From: Candidatus Omnitrophota bacterium
Lineage (GTDB): Bacteria; Omnitrophota; Gorgyraeia; Gygaellales; Profunditerraquicolaceae
Direction of reading: 5' to 3'
Length of the DNA stretch: 64,000 bases
Assembly: GCA_023229385.1 (NCBI GenBank)
Contig: JALNZI010000001.1
Coordinates: 62,001-126,000, forward strand
The position numbers and the translations under genes are program-made. Positions 43,300 to 52,334 of the stretch are shown here, one piece after another. The notes below the pieces were generated by a model. The model worked only from the letters and a program-made list of their open reading frames with translations, had not been told where the DNA came from and searched no databases. How positions within the stretch are numbered: the stretch's first letter is position 1; every line of letters begins with the position of its first letter.

Positions 43300-45349
43300 C
43301 TGTTGAAGGGGGAGTTGTATTATAAGTCTTAGTAGCAGATGAACCTCCACTATTTCCACCGCTTATTTCAACTTTAAATATCTTTGAAGATATTTTTTCA
43401 GCTAATATTTCAGCAAATTTGCTACCATCTTCTCCATATATCTTTTTAAACAATTCATATTGTTTTTTAGAATATTCTAAGCCAGTAGCTATTGTATTAA
43501 CTCCATTAGGTCTATTACCTTCATCACTAGGATTTCTTTCAAAATCAGCTATAGTTTTTCTAGGAGCTAATCCTTCAATATTTTGTCCAGAAATTTCTTC
43601 ACTGATTGGAGCAACTGAAGATTGCAAAGGTATAGTTGGAGCGCCATTTGGCAAAGCTTCTTCTTTTTCAGCAGCTAATTTAACTCTATCAATTATTTCT
43701 TTAGATACGGCGGTTTCTTTTGGACTGACATTAGGTAATTTTACTTTAGCTGGCGAATATACTGTTGATGTTATAGTAGCATTAGAATGTCGTCTTTTTG
43801 GAATCTTTCCTGGTTCAACTCCAATTTTATTTTCTTTAAATATATCAGATAATGACAATAATTTATTTTTTAAATCTTTAGTATAATTTATTACACCAGA
43901 AAATCTATCAGAATTAACTTCAGCATTAGCTTCTTTATCACTTTTACCTAATTGTGTTAAATTTTCAGTTATTCTACCTTTATTATCACTATACATCGAA
44001 CGAAGTTCAGCTTCATTTATTCCAAATTTTTCTCTAACGTCTTTAGTAACACCTAATTGTAAATCTTTACGCAAAGCTTCAGTAGCATCTTTACTTAGAT
44101 TTCTACCTAATCCTTTCATTTTTTTATCAATATCGCTAAACTGGCCTTCCAATTCCTTCATCATTAATTTATCAATTTCTCTTCTATTTTTATTAGCTAC
44201 AATTAATGCTTCATTTTCTTTATTTAAATTAGAATTATATTCAGCCCTAGTTTGAGTGATTGTTTCATCAATTTCTTTTAAATCATTTACTCCAGAATGC
44301 ATTGCTTCATAAAAGCTATCCATACGTTTTACATCATCATCAGTTATAGTATCACCTAATGTTTTTTTCCAATCATTTAATATTGCGTTAATATCTCTAG
44401 TATTTAAAGTCCCTGCCTCAACTTTACCTTGTAAATTAGCTTTTTTCTTTTCACCAAATGAAGTTCTAGATAATATCTCTTTCATATTATTATTCATAGA
44501 ATTTGTTAATACATCTCTAGCTGCTTCACTTTCAGCTAATTTATCTCGTGCTGCTTCATTATTAGTTCTAAGTTCATTATATGATGCTTCAGAATACTTA
44601 GTTGCTTCTAATAATTGAGCATTTCGTGTTACATCGGCATCGCCTTTATTTTCTTTAACTTTAGTAAATACATCTTTCCAAGCAGTAAACATATTCATAA
44701 ATTTTCCAGGTAATTCACCAAACCCAGCATTTTCCATAATAACATCACCAGTTTTAGCAACAATTCCTGTAGCTAATCCTGCCAATAATCCTCCACCTTT
44801 TTTATCTTCTTTTACACTAATACCCTCTTTAATATTTTTTCTAATTTGTTCTAAGGCTAATACTTGTTTATTAGACGCATATTTGTAAAACTCAACAGCA
44901 TATTTACCATAGCCATTAGATGCGTATTCTTTTTGTCCTTTAGCTATAGCTTTACTTAATAATGATAAATTCTCTCTAGAATTCAATCCAATTGGTAGAT
45001 TCTTTATTTTAGTTAAAGCTTGAACTAAAGTTTTATGAAAAGATTCAGGAGTTAATAATTTTTCTAAAGTTCCATAATCAACTTTATCATCTTTAATTTC
45101 TTCAAAGGATCTAACGGCATTACCAACTTGAGAATTCCAGCCATCCATACTGATTAATAATTTTTTCATTAAAGATGAAAAATGACGTTGATCTAATCCA
45201 TTTTCTTTAACAGCTTGAGACAATACACTAACTATATCTTTATAATCTTTTGTATTAGTATTTTGTATTTTAACATTAGAATTATAATCTTGTAATATTT
45301 TTACAAGAAAATTTATATCTCTTCCTAAGTCTTGTTTAGAAATTGGCAT
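43295..45349 (-). CDS. Tape measure protein (T4 gp29 role)
   Basis: 684 aa (T4 gp29 590). Sets tail length and is injected ahead of DNA. Mostly helical and coiled-coil-like, with one hydrophobic glycine-rich segment near residue 185 (GGGLLAGLATGIVAKTGDVI). Long heptad-rich stretches occur between about 250 and 500, and a Pro-rich linker precedes the C terminus. It lies between the gp26/gp51-like genes and the hub block. An AATAAATA box is seven bases upstream. Assignment rests on composition and synteny. Confidence 0.68.
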   Translation of the reverse strand: MPISKQDLGRDINFLVKILQDYNSNVKIQNTNTKDYKDIVSVLSQAVKENGLDQRHFSSLMKKLLISMDGWNSQVGNAVRSFEEIKDDKVDYGTLEKLLTPESFHKTLVQALTKIKNLPIGLNSRENLSLLSKAIAKGQKEYASNGYGKYAVEFYKYASNKQVLALEQIRKNIKEGISVKEDKKGGGLLAGLATGIVAKTGDVIMENAGFGELPGKFMNMFTAWKDVFTKVKENKGDADVTRNAQLLEATKYSEASYNELRTNNEAARDKLAESEAARDVLTNSMNNNMKEILSRTSFGEKKKANLQGKVEAGTLNTRDINAILNDWKKTLGDTITDDDVKRMDSFYEAMHSGVNDLKEIDETITQTRAEYNSNLNKENEALIVANKNRREIDKLMMKELEGQFSDIDKKMKGLGRNLSKDATEALRKDLQLGVTKDVREKFGINEAELRSMYSDNKGRITENLTQLGKSDKEANAEVNSDRFSGVINYTKDLKNKLLSLSDIFKENKIGVEPGKIPKRRHSNATITSTVYSPAKVKLPNVSPKETAVSKEIIDRVKLAAEKEEALPNGAPTIPLQSSVAPISEEISGQNIEGLAPRKTIADFERNPSDEGNRPNGVNTIATGLEYSKKQYELFKKIYGEDGSKFAEILAEKISSKIFKVEISGGNSGGSSATKTYNTTPPSTD

Positions 45350-45356
45350 TAAATAT

Positions 45357-45364
45357 TATTTATT
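45357..45364 (-). promoter_or_regulatory. Late promoter box AATAAATA
   Basis: Seven bases before the tape-measure ATG; no Shine-Dalgarno. Confidence 0.6.
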
Positions 45365-45371
45365 CTAATCA

Positions 45372-45572
45372 TTAAGAGCCAACTAATCCATATTTTTGTA
45401 ATTGCTCTTGACGTTCTTGTTCTCTAGTTTCTTCTAACTGTTTTATTAGAATATTAAATTCATGAAAAAACATATTATCAAAATCTATAATAGAAGTATT
45501 ATATTCTTTAGCTAATATTCCTTTAATCTTCGTAAGATAAGTCAGGTCCAATTTTGGGAAGAAAGTAGCCAT
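45372..45572 (-). CDS. Small helical protein overlapping gp26-like gene (gp51 position)
   Basis: 66 aa, helical, ending in a glutamine/arginine-rich helix (LEETREQERQEQLQKYG). It overlaps the gp26-like gene by 50 bases in the +1 frame, and its ATG lacks a Shine-Dalgarno. T4 has gp51, a baseplate hub assembly factor, in this position. The arrangement also resembles the paired tail-assembly chaperones of other phages, so it could be made by frameshifting rather than as an independent protein. Confidence 0.55.
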   Translation of the reverse strand: MATFFPKLDLTYLTKIKGILAKEYNTSIIDFDNMFFHEFNILIKQLEETREQERQEQLQKYGLVGS

Positions 45573-46398
45573 CTTGAAAGGGAATGGGTACGATAGATGT
45601 AAAACCGCACTCCTCCTTTTCGCATGTTAAGAAAGCACTCTTATTAAATCCAAAATTCATTTTAATGAAAAAATTATTTATTACTGCAAAATCAGTTGGA
45701 TCTAGATTTTCAAGCATTTCAATTCCATCAGTAATACCCATACCATGTAATACTGAAGCTATTTCTAATAATTTAGCATCATCTATTTTCAATTTTCTTA
45801 AGGCTAAGTTTTCATTAACAAAATTTTCAATTCTAACTTTATCCTTTCTTCTCATAAATCTTAATGCAATCTCATTTCCTGATATTGGTAGTTTACATGA
45901 CATTGGATCAGTTACACTAGCTGGAAGATAATATACCATTAATTTATCTAAAGGAACCAAAGCATCTTCATTCAAATGCCCACATTTACTACAAATAAAA
46001 CTCTTTCTTAGAGGAGTTTTAGTAAATGTTTGTTCTCTTAGCCAAGCTAATATATATAATTCATCTCCTATTAGAATATCTCCAGGTGATACTCCCTTAA
46101 TACGTCTTTTAAATATATCATCAATAACTTCACTATCATTTGAATTTTCCATAGCTTCTAATACTATAGAATCTCTTACTTTTAACGGTTGCCCTTTTAA
46201 TTTACAAGGAATACCTACTTGATTTTTATAATATCTTCCACCTGAAGGTAATCCTCCTATTTCAATATATGGATCTTTTTCTACTTCTTGAACACTTAAA
46301 ATTTCACTAGAAAATTCACTACCTTTAACTATTGCATCAATTTGAGCATCACTTAATCCAGCCGCTTTTAATTGAATAACTCTATTTTGAACATCCAT
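45523..46398 (-). CDS. Baseplate hub assembly protein (gp26-like)
   Basis: 291 aa (T4 gp26 208). It has the family opening IEIGGLPSGGRYYKNQVGIP followed by LKVRDSIVLEAM and KGVSPGDILIGDELYILAWL. A zinc-ribbon pair, CSKCG near residue 145 and CEKEEC near 270, is visible. gp26 is needed for hub assembly upstream of the tape measure. The AATAAATA box is six bases before the ATG. The 3' end overlaps the 66-aa gene. Confidence 0.72.
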   Translation of the reverse strand: MDVQNRVIQLKAAGLSDAQIDAIVKGSEFSSEILSVQEVEKDPYIEIGGLPSGGRYYKNQVGIPCKLKGQPLKVRDSIVLEAMENSNDSEVIDDIFKRRIKGVSPGDILIGDELYILAWLREQTFTKTPLRKSFICSKCGHLNEDALVPLDKLMVYYLPASVTDPMSCKLPISGNEIALRFMRRKDKVRIENFVNENLALRKLKIDDAKLLEIASVLHGMGITDGIEMLENLDPTDFAVINNFFIKMNFGFNKSAFLTCEKEECGFTSIVPIPFQDGYFLPKIGPDLSYED

Positions 46399-46404
46399 AT
46401 TATA

Positions 46405-46412
46405 TATTTATT
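46405..46412 (-). promoter_or_regulatory. Late promoter box AATAAATA
   Basis: Six bases before the gp26-like ATG; no Shine-Dalgarno. Confidence 0.6.
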
Positions 46413-46419
46413 GATATTT

Positions 46420-47403
46420 TTAATGTCTTAATACGTAGTTAGTTATACCAGTAGTATTTTTAATACCATTTGTAGCAGTGTTACTTACTACATCGCTTGC
46501 TGATTGAGTTAAGTTAAATCCAACTAAAGGAGCTTTAATATCGCTATTTTTAATTGTAGGATTATATGAACTAATTGCTCCAGTTATTCCAGTATTTACG
46601 CTTTTAGCCACATTATTTCCTACAGTATTAGCAATTGGTAATGAACTATTAACTCGTTCATAACTATCTAATGAAGTTTTTCCTGCATTAACAGAAATAG
46701 TAGTTTCAGTTGCCGTACCTAATGAACTACTTGGATTTTTTAAAGAAACACTTCCTTTAGTGTCCCCTACTAAATCTTTATATGATTCAGCCATTGAAGA
46801 TATTTCAAAAGTAATAATATACATCATAGGATTTATTTCATCATATGCATAAACTGGATCACTAATATTAGTTAATAAGCATCTATCAAACTTTATTACA
46901 TTATCTGCAAAAATATTTCTATTAGTATTTCCATTATCAGCAGCAATAGCATCATGTCTTTGTGTTTTAGTAGTTATTTCTATTGAATAATTTTGACCAA
47001 TTAGATTATTCCCACTAGATTCATATTGCCCATTAAATATTTCAGATTGGCATCTAATTAAGCTTCTATAAATGGCTAAATCACTTTTTTCTCTTACTGT
47101 TAATGTAAGCAATCCACTGGTTTCTATTTCTAAAATATAATTAGGACGTAATAATGAATTTTGGCTCATGTAAATATCATTAGCTTGTTTAAATTTAATT
47201 TGAGGTAATGTAATATTTTCAACAACCCAAGGCTCTTTATTAATTAAATATAACGGGTTAGTTCCAGTAGTATTATTTCCATTATATTGCTGAGTATCAG
47301 ATAATCCACGTTTTCTAATAAAAACATCAAATTGATTCGGAATATATGCTGATGCAATATTGAAATAGGTATTTATTTTTTTAATATCATTTGCGACTAT
47401 CAT
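46420..47403 (-). CDS. Probable tube-like or baseplate protein (327 aa)
   Basis: I place the start at ATG 47403 (MIVANDIKKI), which overlaps the upstream stop as ATGA and has CAGGAG upstream; a TTG at 47430 is less likely. The first ~220 residues are beta-rich with tube-like spacing (NYILEIETSGLLTLTVREKS, MYIITFEISSMAES); the last ~100 are Ser/Asn/Thr-rich and probably disordered. It is third in a run of tube-like genes after gp19. Could be a gp48/gp54-type tube initiator. Confidence 0.5.
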   Translation of the reverse strand: MIVANDIKKINTYFNIASAYIPNQFDVFIRKRGLSDTQQYNGNNTTGTNPLYLINKEPWVVENITLPQIKFKQANDIYMSQNSLLRPNYILEIETSGLLTLTVREKSDLAIYRSLIRCQSEIFNGQYESSGNNLIGQNYSIEITTKTQRHDAIAADNGNTNRNIFADNVIKFDRCLLTNISDPVYAYDEINPMMYIITFEISSMAESYKDLVGDTKGSVSLKNPSSSLGTATETTISVNAGKTSLDSYERVNSSLPIANTVGNNVAKSVNTGITGAISSYNPTIKNSDIKAPLVGFNLTQSASDVVSNTATNGIKNTTGITNYVLRH

Positions 47404-48155
47404 ACTGAAGTTGCTCCTGTACGGCCCCAAGTACTTCCAGATTCAGTTGTATAACTATTAGTGCTAGTTGTAGGATCTGGACTAGGTATTGCATAAACAA
47501 ATCTGCTGAATTTAAATTCAACAGTAAATTCATATAAATTAGAAGTGCTTTGTTCTAATTTAGGTTGACTAATTTTTACTGGATATATATTTACATATCT
47601 AACTCTCATAATTACTGCGCCTGTTGTATAATCATATACATCAGCATATACTGTATTATTGTTAACAAAAAAGTTTCCGTATACTTCATCATCTTTATTT
47701 TTATAAATTGGAGTGCCATAACCTAATATTGCATTATAATTACTACTATCAAAAATAGCAGAATCATTTCCAATTGAAGCTATACAATAAGAATAGTTAT
47801 ATATACAAAATTGCATCCATCTTAATATATTTTTATGACATATTAGATCACTAGTTTCTAACATGGTTACTACTAAAGTATCATCTTGTTTAATAGTAGT
47901 TGGAACTGATTTTTTACAACCTCCCATGTATGAAATAGTTGTACTATTCATTTCAATAGTTGGAGGCTGATAATCTTTAGTTACTAATGATAGTTTATCA
48001 CCTGTAAAAACATTATAATTTAATCCAATAATATTTTCGTAATTTATTAACTCATTAAAATTAAAATTAAGGCTCCAATGCGAAGTTCTAATTGGTCCAT
48101 TTAATTTTTCTAGTTGTGTTACAAAGTATCCACTACTTTTACTTAATGCAGTCAT
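47400..48155 (-). CDS. Tail-tube paralog (gp19-like)
   Basis: 251 aa. Paralog of the adjacent tube protein. Both begin with a related GYFVTQLEKLNGPIRTSHW / GYFITQIENVRDPIRTTHW block and end with YDYTTGAVIMRVRYVNIYP / YDYTLGEVILRVEYINIFP and the strand pattern EFTVEFKFSRFVYAIP. It has an exact late box without Shine-Dalgarno, so is expected at lower level than the major tube subunit. It may be a tube initiator or terminator ring. Confidence 0.72.
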   Translation of the reverse strand: MTALSKSSGYFVTQLEKLNGPIRTSHWSLNFNFNELINYENIIGLNYNVFTGDKLSLVTKDYQPPTIEMNSTTISYMGGCKKSVPTTIKQDDTLVVTMLETSDLICHKNILRWMQFCIYNYSYCIASIGNDSAIFDSSNYNAILGYGTPIYKNKDDEVYGNFFVNNNTVYADVYDYTTGAVIMRVRYVNIYPVKISQPKLEQSTSNLYEFTVEFKFSRFVYAIPSPDPTTSTNSYTTESGSTWGRTGATSV

Positions 48156-48162
48156 TATTTAA

Positions 48163-48170
48163 TATTTATA
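48163..48170 (-). promoter_or_regulatory. Late promoter box TATAAATA
   Basis: Exact match, seven bases before the ATG at 48155, directly after the tube terminator. Confidence 0.72.
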
Positions 48171-48180
48171 ATATAAAATA

Positions 48181-48202
48181 AAAAGCCTCAAATGAGGCTT
48201 TT
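48181..48202 (-). terminator. Intrinsic terminator of the tail tube gene
   Basis: AAAAGCCTCA and TGAGGCTTTT form a perfect ten-base-pair stem with a two-base AA/TT centre (effectively a small loop), followed on the minus strand by TTTTATTTTA. Confidence 0.85.
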
Positions 48203-48206
48203 TAAA

Positions 48207-48887
48207 TTAGGTTATTGAACCCGTTCCACCTTTTGGAAGAACTATTCTGAATCTATCATGTTTGAACAATGCAGTATATCTTCCTAAATTAGCCTCTTCG
48301 TGCGATAAATTAAGTTCACCTATTGAAGCCGGGAATATATTAATGTATTCTACCCTTAGTATAACTTCTCCCAAGGTGTAATCATATAATTCTAAATAAA
48401 CCCATCCACTATTTCTAACAACTGATTTCCCGCTATCAAAAGTTGAAGTATATTTAGCCGAACCTAAGTTAATACCCCTTTCACTATTTGGATCAATTAC
48501 TGATGTTCCTAATGAACCATTTTGATATAAATCAGTATTATGAGCTAATTGATTCCATTTGCCTAAAAATCTAAAACCTCTTACATCGGCAGGCTCAAGA
48601 ATGTCAAAGCTAGATTCTTTTTCATATTCAGTATTAGTGGTAAATAATACGGATTGTCCCATAAACCATGCTTCAGCAGTATTAATTAATAATTTTGGTA
48701 TCTTAGCTGTTTTAATCATTACGCATATTTCATCGTCAGATTTTACATCTGGGCATATGTCGGTTCCTAATTGAGCTTTAATTAGTGGTACATTAAAACG
48801 TAGTCTCCAGTGAGTCGTTCTAATAGGATCTCTAACATTTTCAATTTGGGTTATGAAATATCCAGTTCTTTTATCTAGTGTGCTCAT
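48207..48887 (-). CDS. Major tail tube protein (T4 gp19-like)
   Basis: 226 aa (T4 gp19 163). Forms the inner tube inside the sheath. N-terminal RTGYFITQIENVRDPIRTTH and the C-terminal strand EEANLGRYTALFKHDRFRI fit the gp19 fold. Its place directly after the sheath gene, the Shine-Dalgarno AAGGAC, the long-spaced late box and its own terminator mark it as the high-copy tube subunit. Confidence 0.85.
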   Translation of the reverse strand: MSTLDKRTGYFITQIENVRDPIRTTHWRLRFNVPLIKAQLGTDICPDVKSDDEICVMIKTAKIPKLLINTAEAWFMGQSVLFTTNTEYEKESSFDILEPADVRGFRFLGKWNQLAHNTDLYQNGSLGTSVIDPNSERGINLGSAKYTSTFDSGKSVVRNSGWVYLELYDYTLGEVILRVEYINIFPASIGELNLSHEEANLGRYTALFKHDRFRIVLPKGGTGSIT

Positions 48888-48907
48888 ATCAGTTGTCCTT
48901 ATCTCTA

Positions 48908-48915
48908 TATTTATC
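48908..48915 (-). promoter_or_regulatory. Late promoter box GATAAATA, Shine-Dalgarno class
   Basis: 20 bases before the tube ATG, with AAGGAC between. Confidence 0.62.
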
Positions 48916-48935
48916 TAATTCACTATAAAAACAAA

Positions 48936-48961
48936 AAATCCACTAATTGCTTAGTGGATTT
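48936..48961 (-). terminator. Intrinsic terminator of the sheath gene
   Basis: AAATCCACTAA and TTAGTGGATTT form a perfect 11-base-pair stem with a four-base loop, followed on the minus strand by a T run. Confidence 0.88.
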
Positions 48962-48982
48962 GTCATTACATTTAATCTTTTA

Positions 48983-51079
48983 TTAGATTAATCCAGCTTC
49001 AATTAATCCATTAGTCTTGTATACTGTATTTCTAACAGTGATTCTTTCAGCACCCTTAGTAATCTCCATTCCAATATCTACGATTAATTGATTATTATCA
49101 ATAACTGTAGAAGTATTATTACTATCGTTACAGGTAACGACATAATTATATAATCCATCGTGTGTTTTAATAAAAGCTAATACAGTGGTTACTTCTTCTG
49201 TAATAGTTTTTCTTAAATCAGATGTATTTAACTCATATACATAAGGAGTTAATTTAGTTCTAAGAACTCCATATAAGTAAGCTAATAATGATACTGCATG
49301 TAATCTATTTAATGAAGTGTTTTTTATTTGAAGGGTTGCTTCTCCCCAAATAAATTGACCATTTAGACTTCTAGTAGTATTAATTCTTTCTTTACTTAAT
49401 GCTCCCACTTCATCTGGGTAATATCTAAGATATACATTTCCACTTGAAGGGTATCCAATTGAACCTCTATTAGTTCCTGCAACAATACTCCAAGGATATA
49501 AATTAGTCCATACATTAGTTATATTGCAAGCTACAAAAGAAGTCATAGCAACTTCAACATCTTTTTTATTGTATCTGTCATACATAACTTGACGGCCATC
49601 ATACATTGCACCCCAATAAGATTCATATGAAGCATTAGAGCCACCTGATTCATATCCCACTCCAGTTACATTTTGATTACATAAATCTATTAATTTATCT
49701 ACACTCTTTCTCTTAGGTAGATCAAATATAGCGATACAATCTTTTCTAATTGTGCAAACTTGAAGCATTGACACTATTACATTTGAATTAACTTGTTCAA
49801 CTAATTCAATTTTATCACCGAAGCCTGAAACGGTTGTTCCAGATGCACATAAAAGATTTACTTTTACATTTGAAATATCTTTGAATAACCCCCAACCATA
49901 ATCATAATTTGGTACAGTTAATGGAGCTACCGTAGTTCCACCTTTTAATAATATTTTATTTTGAGTAGTTGTATATTTGGTTACTGAGCTAGAAGTAGTA
50001 GCAGCTTTAGCCATAGTATAAGATTCTCTTCCAATCCAAGTTCCACGGAAATCTTCATTCATTTGGCCTAATACTAATGAATCACTGCTAGTAGCTTCAT
50101 CTAATTTTAATTGTAATCCAGTATTGGTTACATAATTAATACGAGCGAATGGAATAGTTTGTACTGGAGTAGTAGAAGTTTTGCTAGAATAAATTCTTAA
50201 CAATCCGATTACTTGAATTAATTTAGTCAAATCATCATTAATATCCCACACTAATAAATCAGAATCCCATCTTTTAAATACACCTTTAACAGTGATCTCT
50301 ACATCATTATCATCTAAAAAGGTATAGTCTTCATTTGGGAAGAATCTATCCTTAGAAGTATCATAATATCCTTCACCTGTGATATATTCAGATAATTCTA
50401 CATCATCATCAATTGAGCGAGAAGTTAAAGTATCAATATTTGATTCTCTTACTCCTGAAACAAACCCATTAGGATTTTCATCAGTTGAATTAAAATATGA
50501 ATAAGTTTGGATAGTTACATAATATCCACTTAATCCTGGATATTTAGTTGCTAAAGTAAATGGGCTATTTGAATCTGAATATTCAGTAATTACTACATTT
50601 TTTTCTAAATCATCTACTACTTTTGATATGCTATTAGAAATAGCACTATATATTGAAGCATCTCCGGGATCATATACTCCAGTGTAAGTATTAGTACCAG
50701 AAAATCCGCCACTAAATCCACCATCCAAAACAGTATCATAATCAAGAATACTAGAATTAAGATCTGGGAACATTATGGCAACTGCATCTAAATGTTCATC
50801 TGCTTCAACTTCTCTTACTATTTTTAATATTGCACCTGAATCCAATAGCATTTTAGCTGCATATAGTAATTGGTTATTTTTTGCAGTTTTAGTTGGAGTT
50901 CCAAATATTGAATATAAGTTAGTTGTATCACTTATTGATACAATTTGATTAGATGGACCTTGTGATGTCCAGCCCACTAATCCAACTTTAAAACTATTAT
51001 CATCACCTGTGCTATATGCACTAAGATCTTTAGTTATGAATTCTACGCCCGCTGCGCCTTTTAATTGGTCTATTGCCAT
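48983..51079 (-). CDS. Tail sheath protein (T4 gp18-like)
   Basis: 698 aa (T4 gp18 659). Contractile sheath. N-terminal GLVGWTSQGPSNQI and the FGTP loop match the gp18 start. The conserved C-terminal region YYPDEVGALSKERIN, FIWGEATLQIKNTSLNRLHA and VRNTVYKTNGLI forms the core domain contacting the tube. Shine-Dalgarno CGGAGA, late box 20 bases upstream and a terminator form a self-contained high-output cassette. Confidence 0.94.
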   Translation of the reverse strand: MAIDQLKGAAGVEFITKDLSAYSTGDDNSFKVGLVGWTSQGPSNQIVSISDTTNLYSIFGTPTKTAKNNQLLYAAKMLLDSGAILKIVREVEADEHLDAVAIMFPDLNSSILDYDTVLDGGFSGGFSGTNTYTGVYDPGDASIYSAISNSISKVVDDLEKNVVITEYSDSNSPFTLATKYPGLSGYYVTIQTYSYFNSTDENPNGFVSGVRESNIDTLTSRSIDDDVELSEYITGEGYYDTSKDRFFPNEDYTFLDDNDVEITVKGVFKRWDSDLLVWDINDDLTKLIQVIGLLRIYSSKTSTTPVQTIPFARINYVTNTGLQLKLDEATSSDSLVLGQMNEDFRGTWIGRESYTMAKAATTSSSVTKYTTTQNKILLKGGTTVAPLTVPNYDYGWGLFKDISNVKVNLLCASGTTVSGFGDKIELVEQVNSNVIVSMLQVCTIRKDCIAIFDLPKRKSVDKLIDLCNQNVTGVGYESGGSNASYESYWGAMYDGRQVMYDRYNKKDVEVAMTSFVACNITNVWTNLYPWSIVAGTNRGSIGYPSSGNVYLRYYPDEVGALSKERINTTRSLNGQFIWGEATLQIKNTSLNRLHAVSLLAYLYGVLRTKLTPYVYELNTSDLRKTITEEVTTVLAFIKTHDGLYNYVVTCNDSNNTSTVIDNNQLIVDIGMEITKGAERITVRNTVYKTNGLIEAGLI

Positions 51080-51099
51080 GATTATTCTCCGTTAGATAA

Positions 51100-51107
51100 T
51101 ATTTAGC
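51100..51107 (-). promoter_or_regulatory. Late promoter box GCTAAATA, Shine-Dalgarno class
   Basis: 20 bases before the sheath ATG with CGGAGA between. Confidence 0.62.
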
Positions 51108-51142
51108 TAAAAATACTAAATAAAGTGCCTTTTTGATATTTT

Positions 51143-51150
51143 CATAAATA
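51143..51150 (+). promoter_or_regulatory. Late promoter box CATAAATA
   Basis: Eight bases before the gp14-like ATG at 51159; no Shine-Dalgarno. Confidence 0.62.
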
Positions 51151-51158
51151 ATTATAAT

Positions 51159-52085
51159 ATGGATGATAAAGAATGGGCTTTTTATACTCCTAGTATGCCC
51201 CAAGAACAATTAGCAGATATTAATAATAATGTAAAAGACCATTTTAGTCCTGCATTTAATACTCATAATAAATTTGCTGATCAATCTCTTTATAATAATT
51301 TAAGCGCTCAATATTTTGAACAAAATGGAGTTCAATGCATATACTATGTTTCAACGATCTCAACAACTAAAAAGGCTCCATTCGTAGGTAATCAAACCCA
51401 AGGAATTTATAGAAGTTTTCATACAAAGATTGTAGGGGATTCTATAATACAACCTGAGTTAATTAAATTTGCTAAATTTGGTGCAAGTGGATTAGACCAA
51501 ACATCCTTAGTATTACATAGAGAAGTATTTTTTAAGCATAATGCAAGAAATCTAAGAGAAAGAGGTATTAAACCTGATTTAGATCCAAATAAGCATAACC
51601 CTTGGATATCTCAAAGAGGCTATGCTGATTTTAATTATGAAGGATATAGTGCTGCACAAATTTTTCCAAAAGCGGGGGATTTAATAAAACCTGAATGGAT
51701 TGAAACTCTATATGTGATTGACAGTGTTAATACTAAATTAAGCGATCAATCTTTTATGCAAAGAAGTTATTATTTTAAAATTGCTATTAGAGAATATCAT
51801 GATGATCATAGAAATATTGATCCTAGCTTGGCAACTGAATCAACTAATACGGGTAATTATGTTGAAGAAAAATTTGATCAACCCGCTACATTAGATGTTG
51901 GGCCTTTGGTCGATAATGGGCCTATTGATAAGATCAATAACCCTGATTATGGAGATACTGATAAATTCTGGAAAGATATTGATACTAAAGATGATGTTCT
52001 TTATCGCCCACCTGAAGTACCAGATAGCGAAAAAAATATTTCAAATAGTAAGAAATATGGACAAACTCGTTTTGGTAAATGGTGA
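51159..52085 (+). CDS. Neck protein gp14-like
   Basis: 308 aa (T4 gp14 256). Head-completion neck ring. GVQCIYYVSTIS aligns with gp14 GVECYYVPREYV, FAKFGASGLDQTSLVLHREV with [20 protein letters not shown], and FPKAGDLIKPEWIETLYVID with the gp14 EGDLIYFPMDNSLFEI segment. The last ~70 residues are an added acidic linker. It faces the sheath gene divergently across 79 bases, each with its own late box. Confidence 0.87.
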   Translation: MDDKEWAFYTPSMPQEQLADINNNVKDHFSPAFNTHNKFADQSLYNNLSAQYFEQNGVQCIYYVSTISTTKKAPFVGNQTQGIYRSFHTKIVGDSIIQPELIKFAKFGASGLDQTSLVLHREVFFKHNARNLRERGIKPDLDPNKHNPWISQRGYADFNYEGYSAAQIFPKAGDLIKPEWIETLYVIDSVNTKLSDQSFMQRSYYFKIAIREYHDDHRNIDPSLATESTNTGNYVEEKFDQPATLDVGPLVDNGPIDKINNPDYGDTDKFWKDIDTKDDVLYRPPEVPDSEKNISNSKKYGQTRFGKW

Positions 52086-52088
52086 TTA

Positions 52089-52096
52089 TCTAAATA
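52089..52096 (+). promoter_or_regulatory. Late promoter box TCTAAATA, Shine-Dalgarno class
   Basis: 19 bases before the ATG at 52116 with AAAGGGA between. Confidence 0.62.
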
Positions 52097-52115
52097 TAAG
52101 TAAAGGGAAAATAAC

Positions 52116-52334
52116 ATGTTTACTACTTCAGAAGATTACAAAGCTATGATTGATTGCTCATATAAGATAGGCAACTCAACCGTTAATGAAAAAAGAACTA
52201 ATTTAAGTGAAAGTTCTGAAAAGAAACCAAATAATATATTTGAATCAATTGGTGATTCAGAAAAACCTAAAGAGCCTATAAAAATAAAATATATTGATGC
52301 AGTAAAGGCTAAGTATTCATTAGGAAAAAACTAA
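52116..52334 (+). CDS. Unknown small protein (72 aa)
   Basis: Charged, low-complexity middle (KKPNNIFESIGDSEKPKEP), with no family recognised. The stop overlaps the next ATG (TAATG), so the two are translated together. It has a long-spaced late box with a Shine-Dalgarno. Lies between gp14 and gp15. Confidence 0.62.
   Translation: MFTTSEDYKAMIDCSYKIGNSTVNEKRTNLSESSEKKPNNIFESIGDSEKPKEPIKIKYIDAVKAKYSLGKN

Noticed and set aside
43285..43359. N-terminal extension of the gene at 42409-43284 to a start at 43359
   Set aside because: It would overlap the tape-measure gene, has no signal, and a perfect late box sits seven bases before the internal ATG at 43284.
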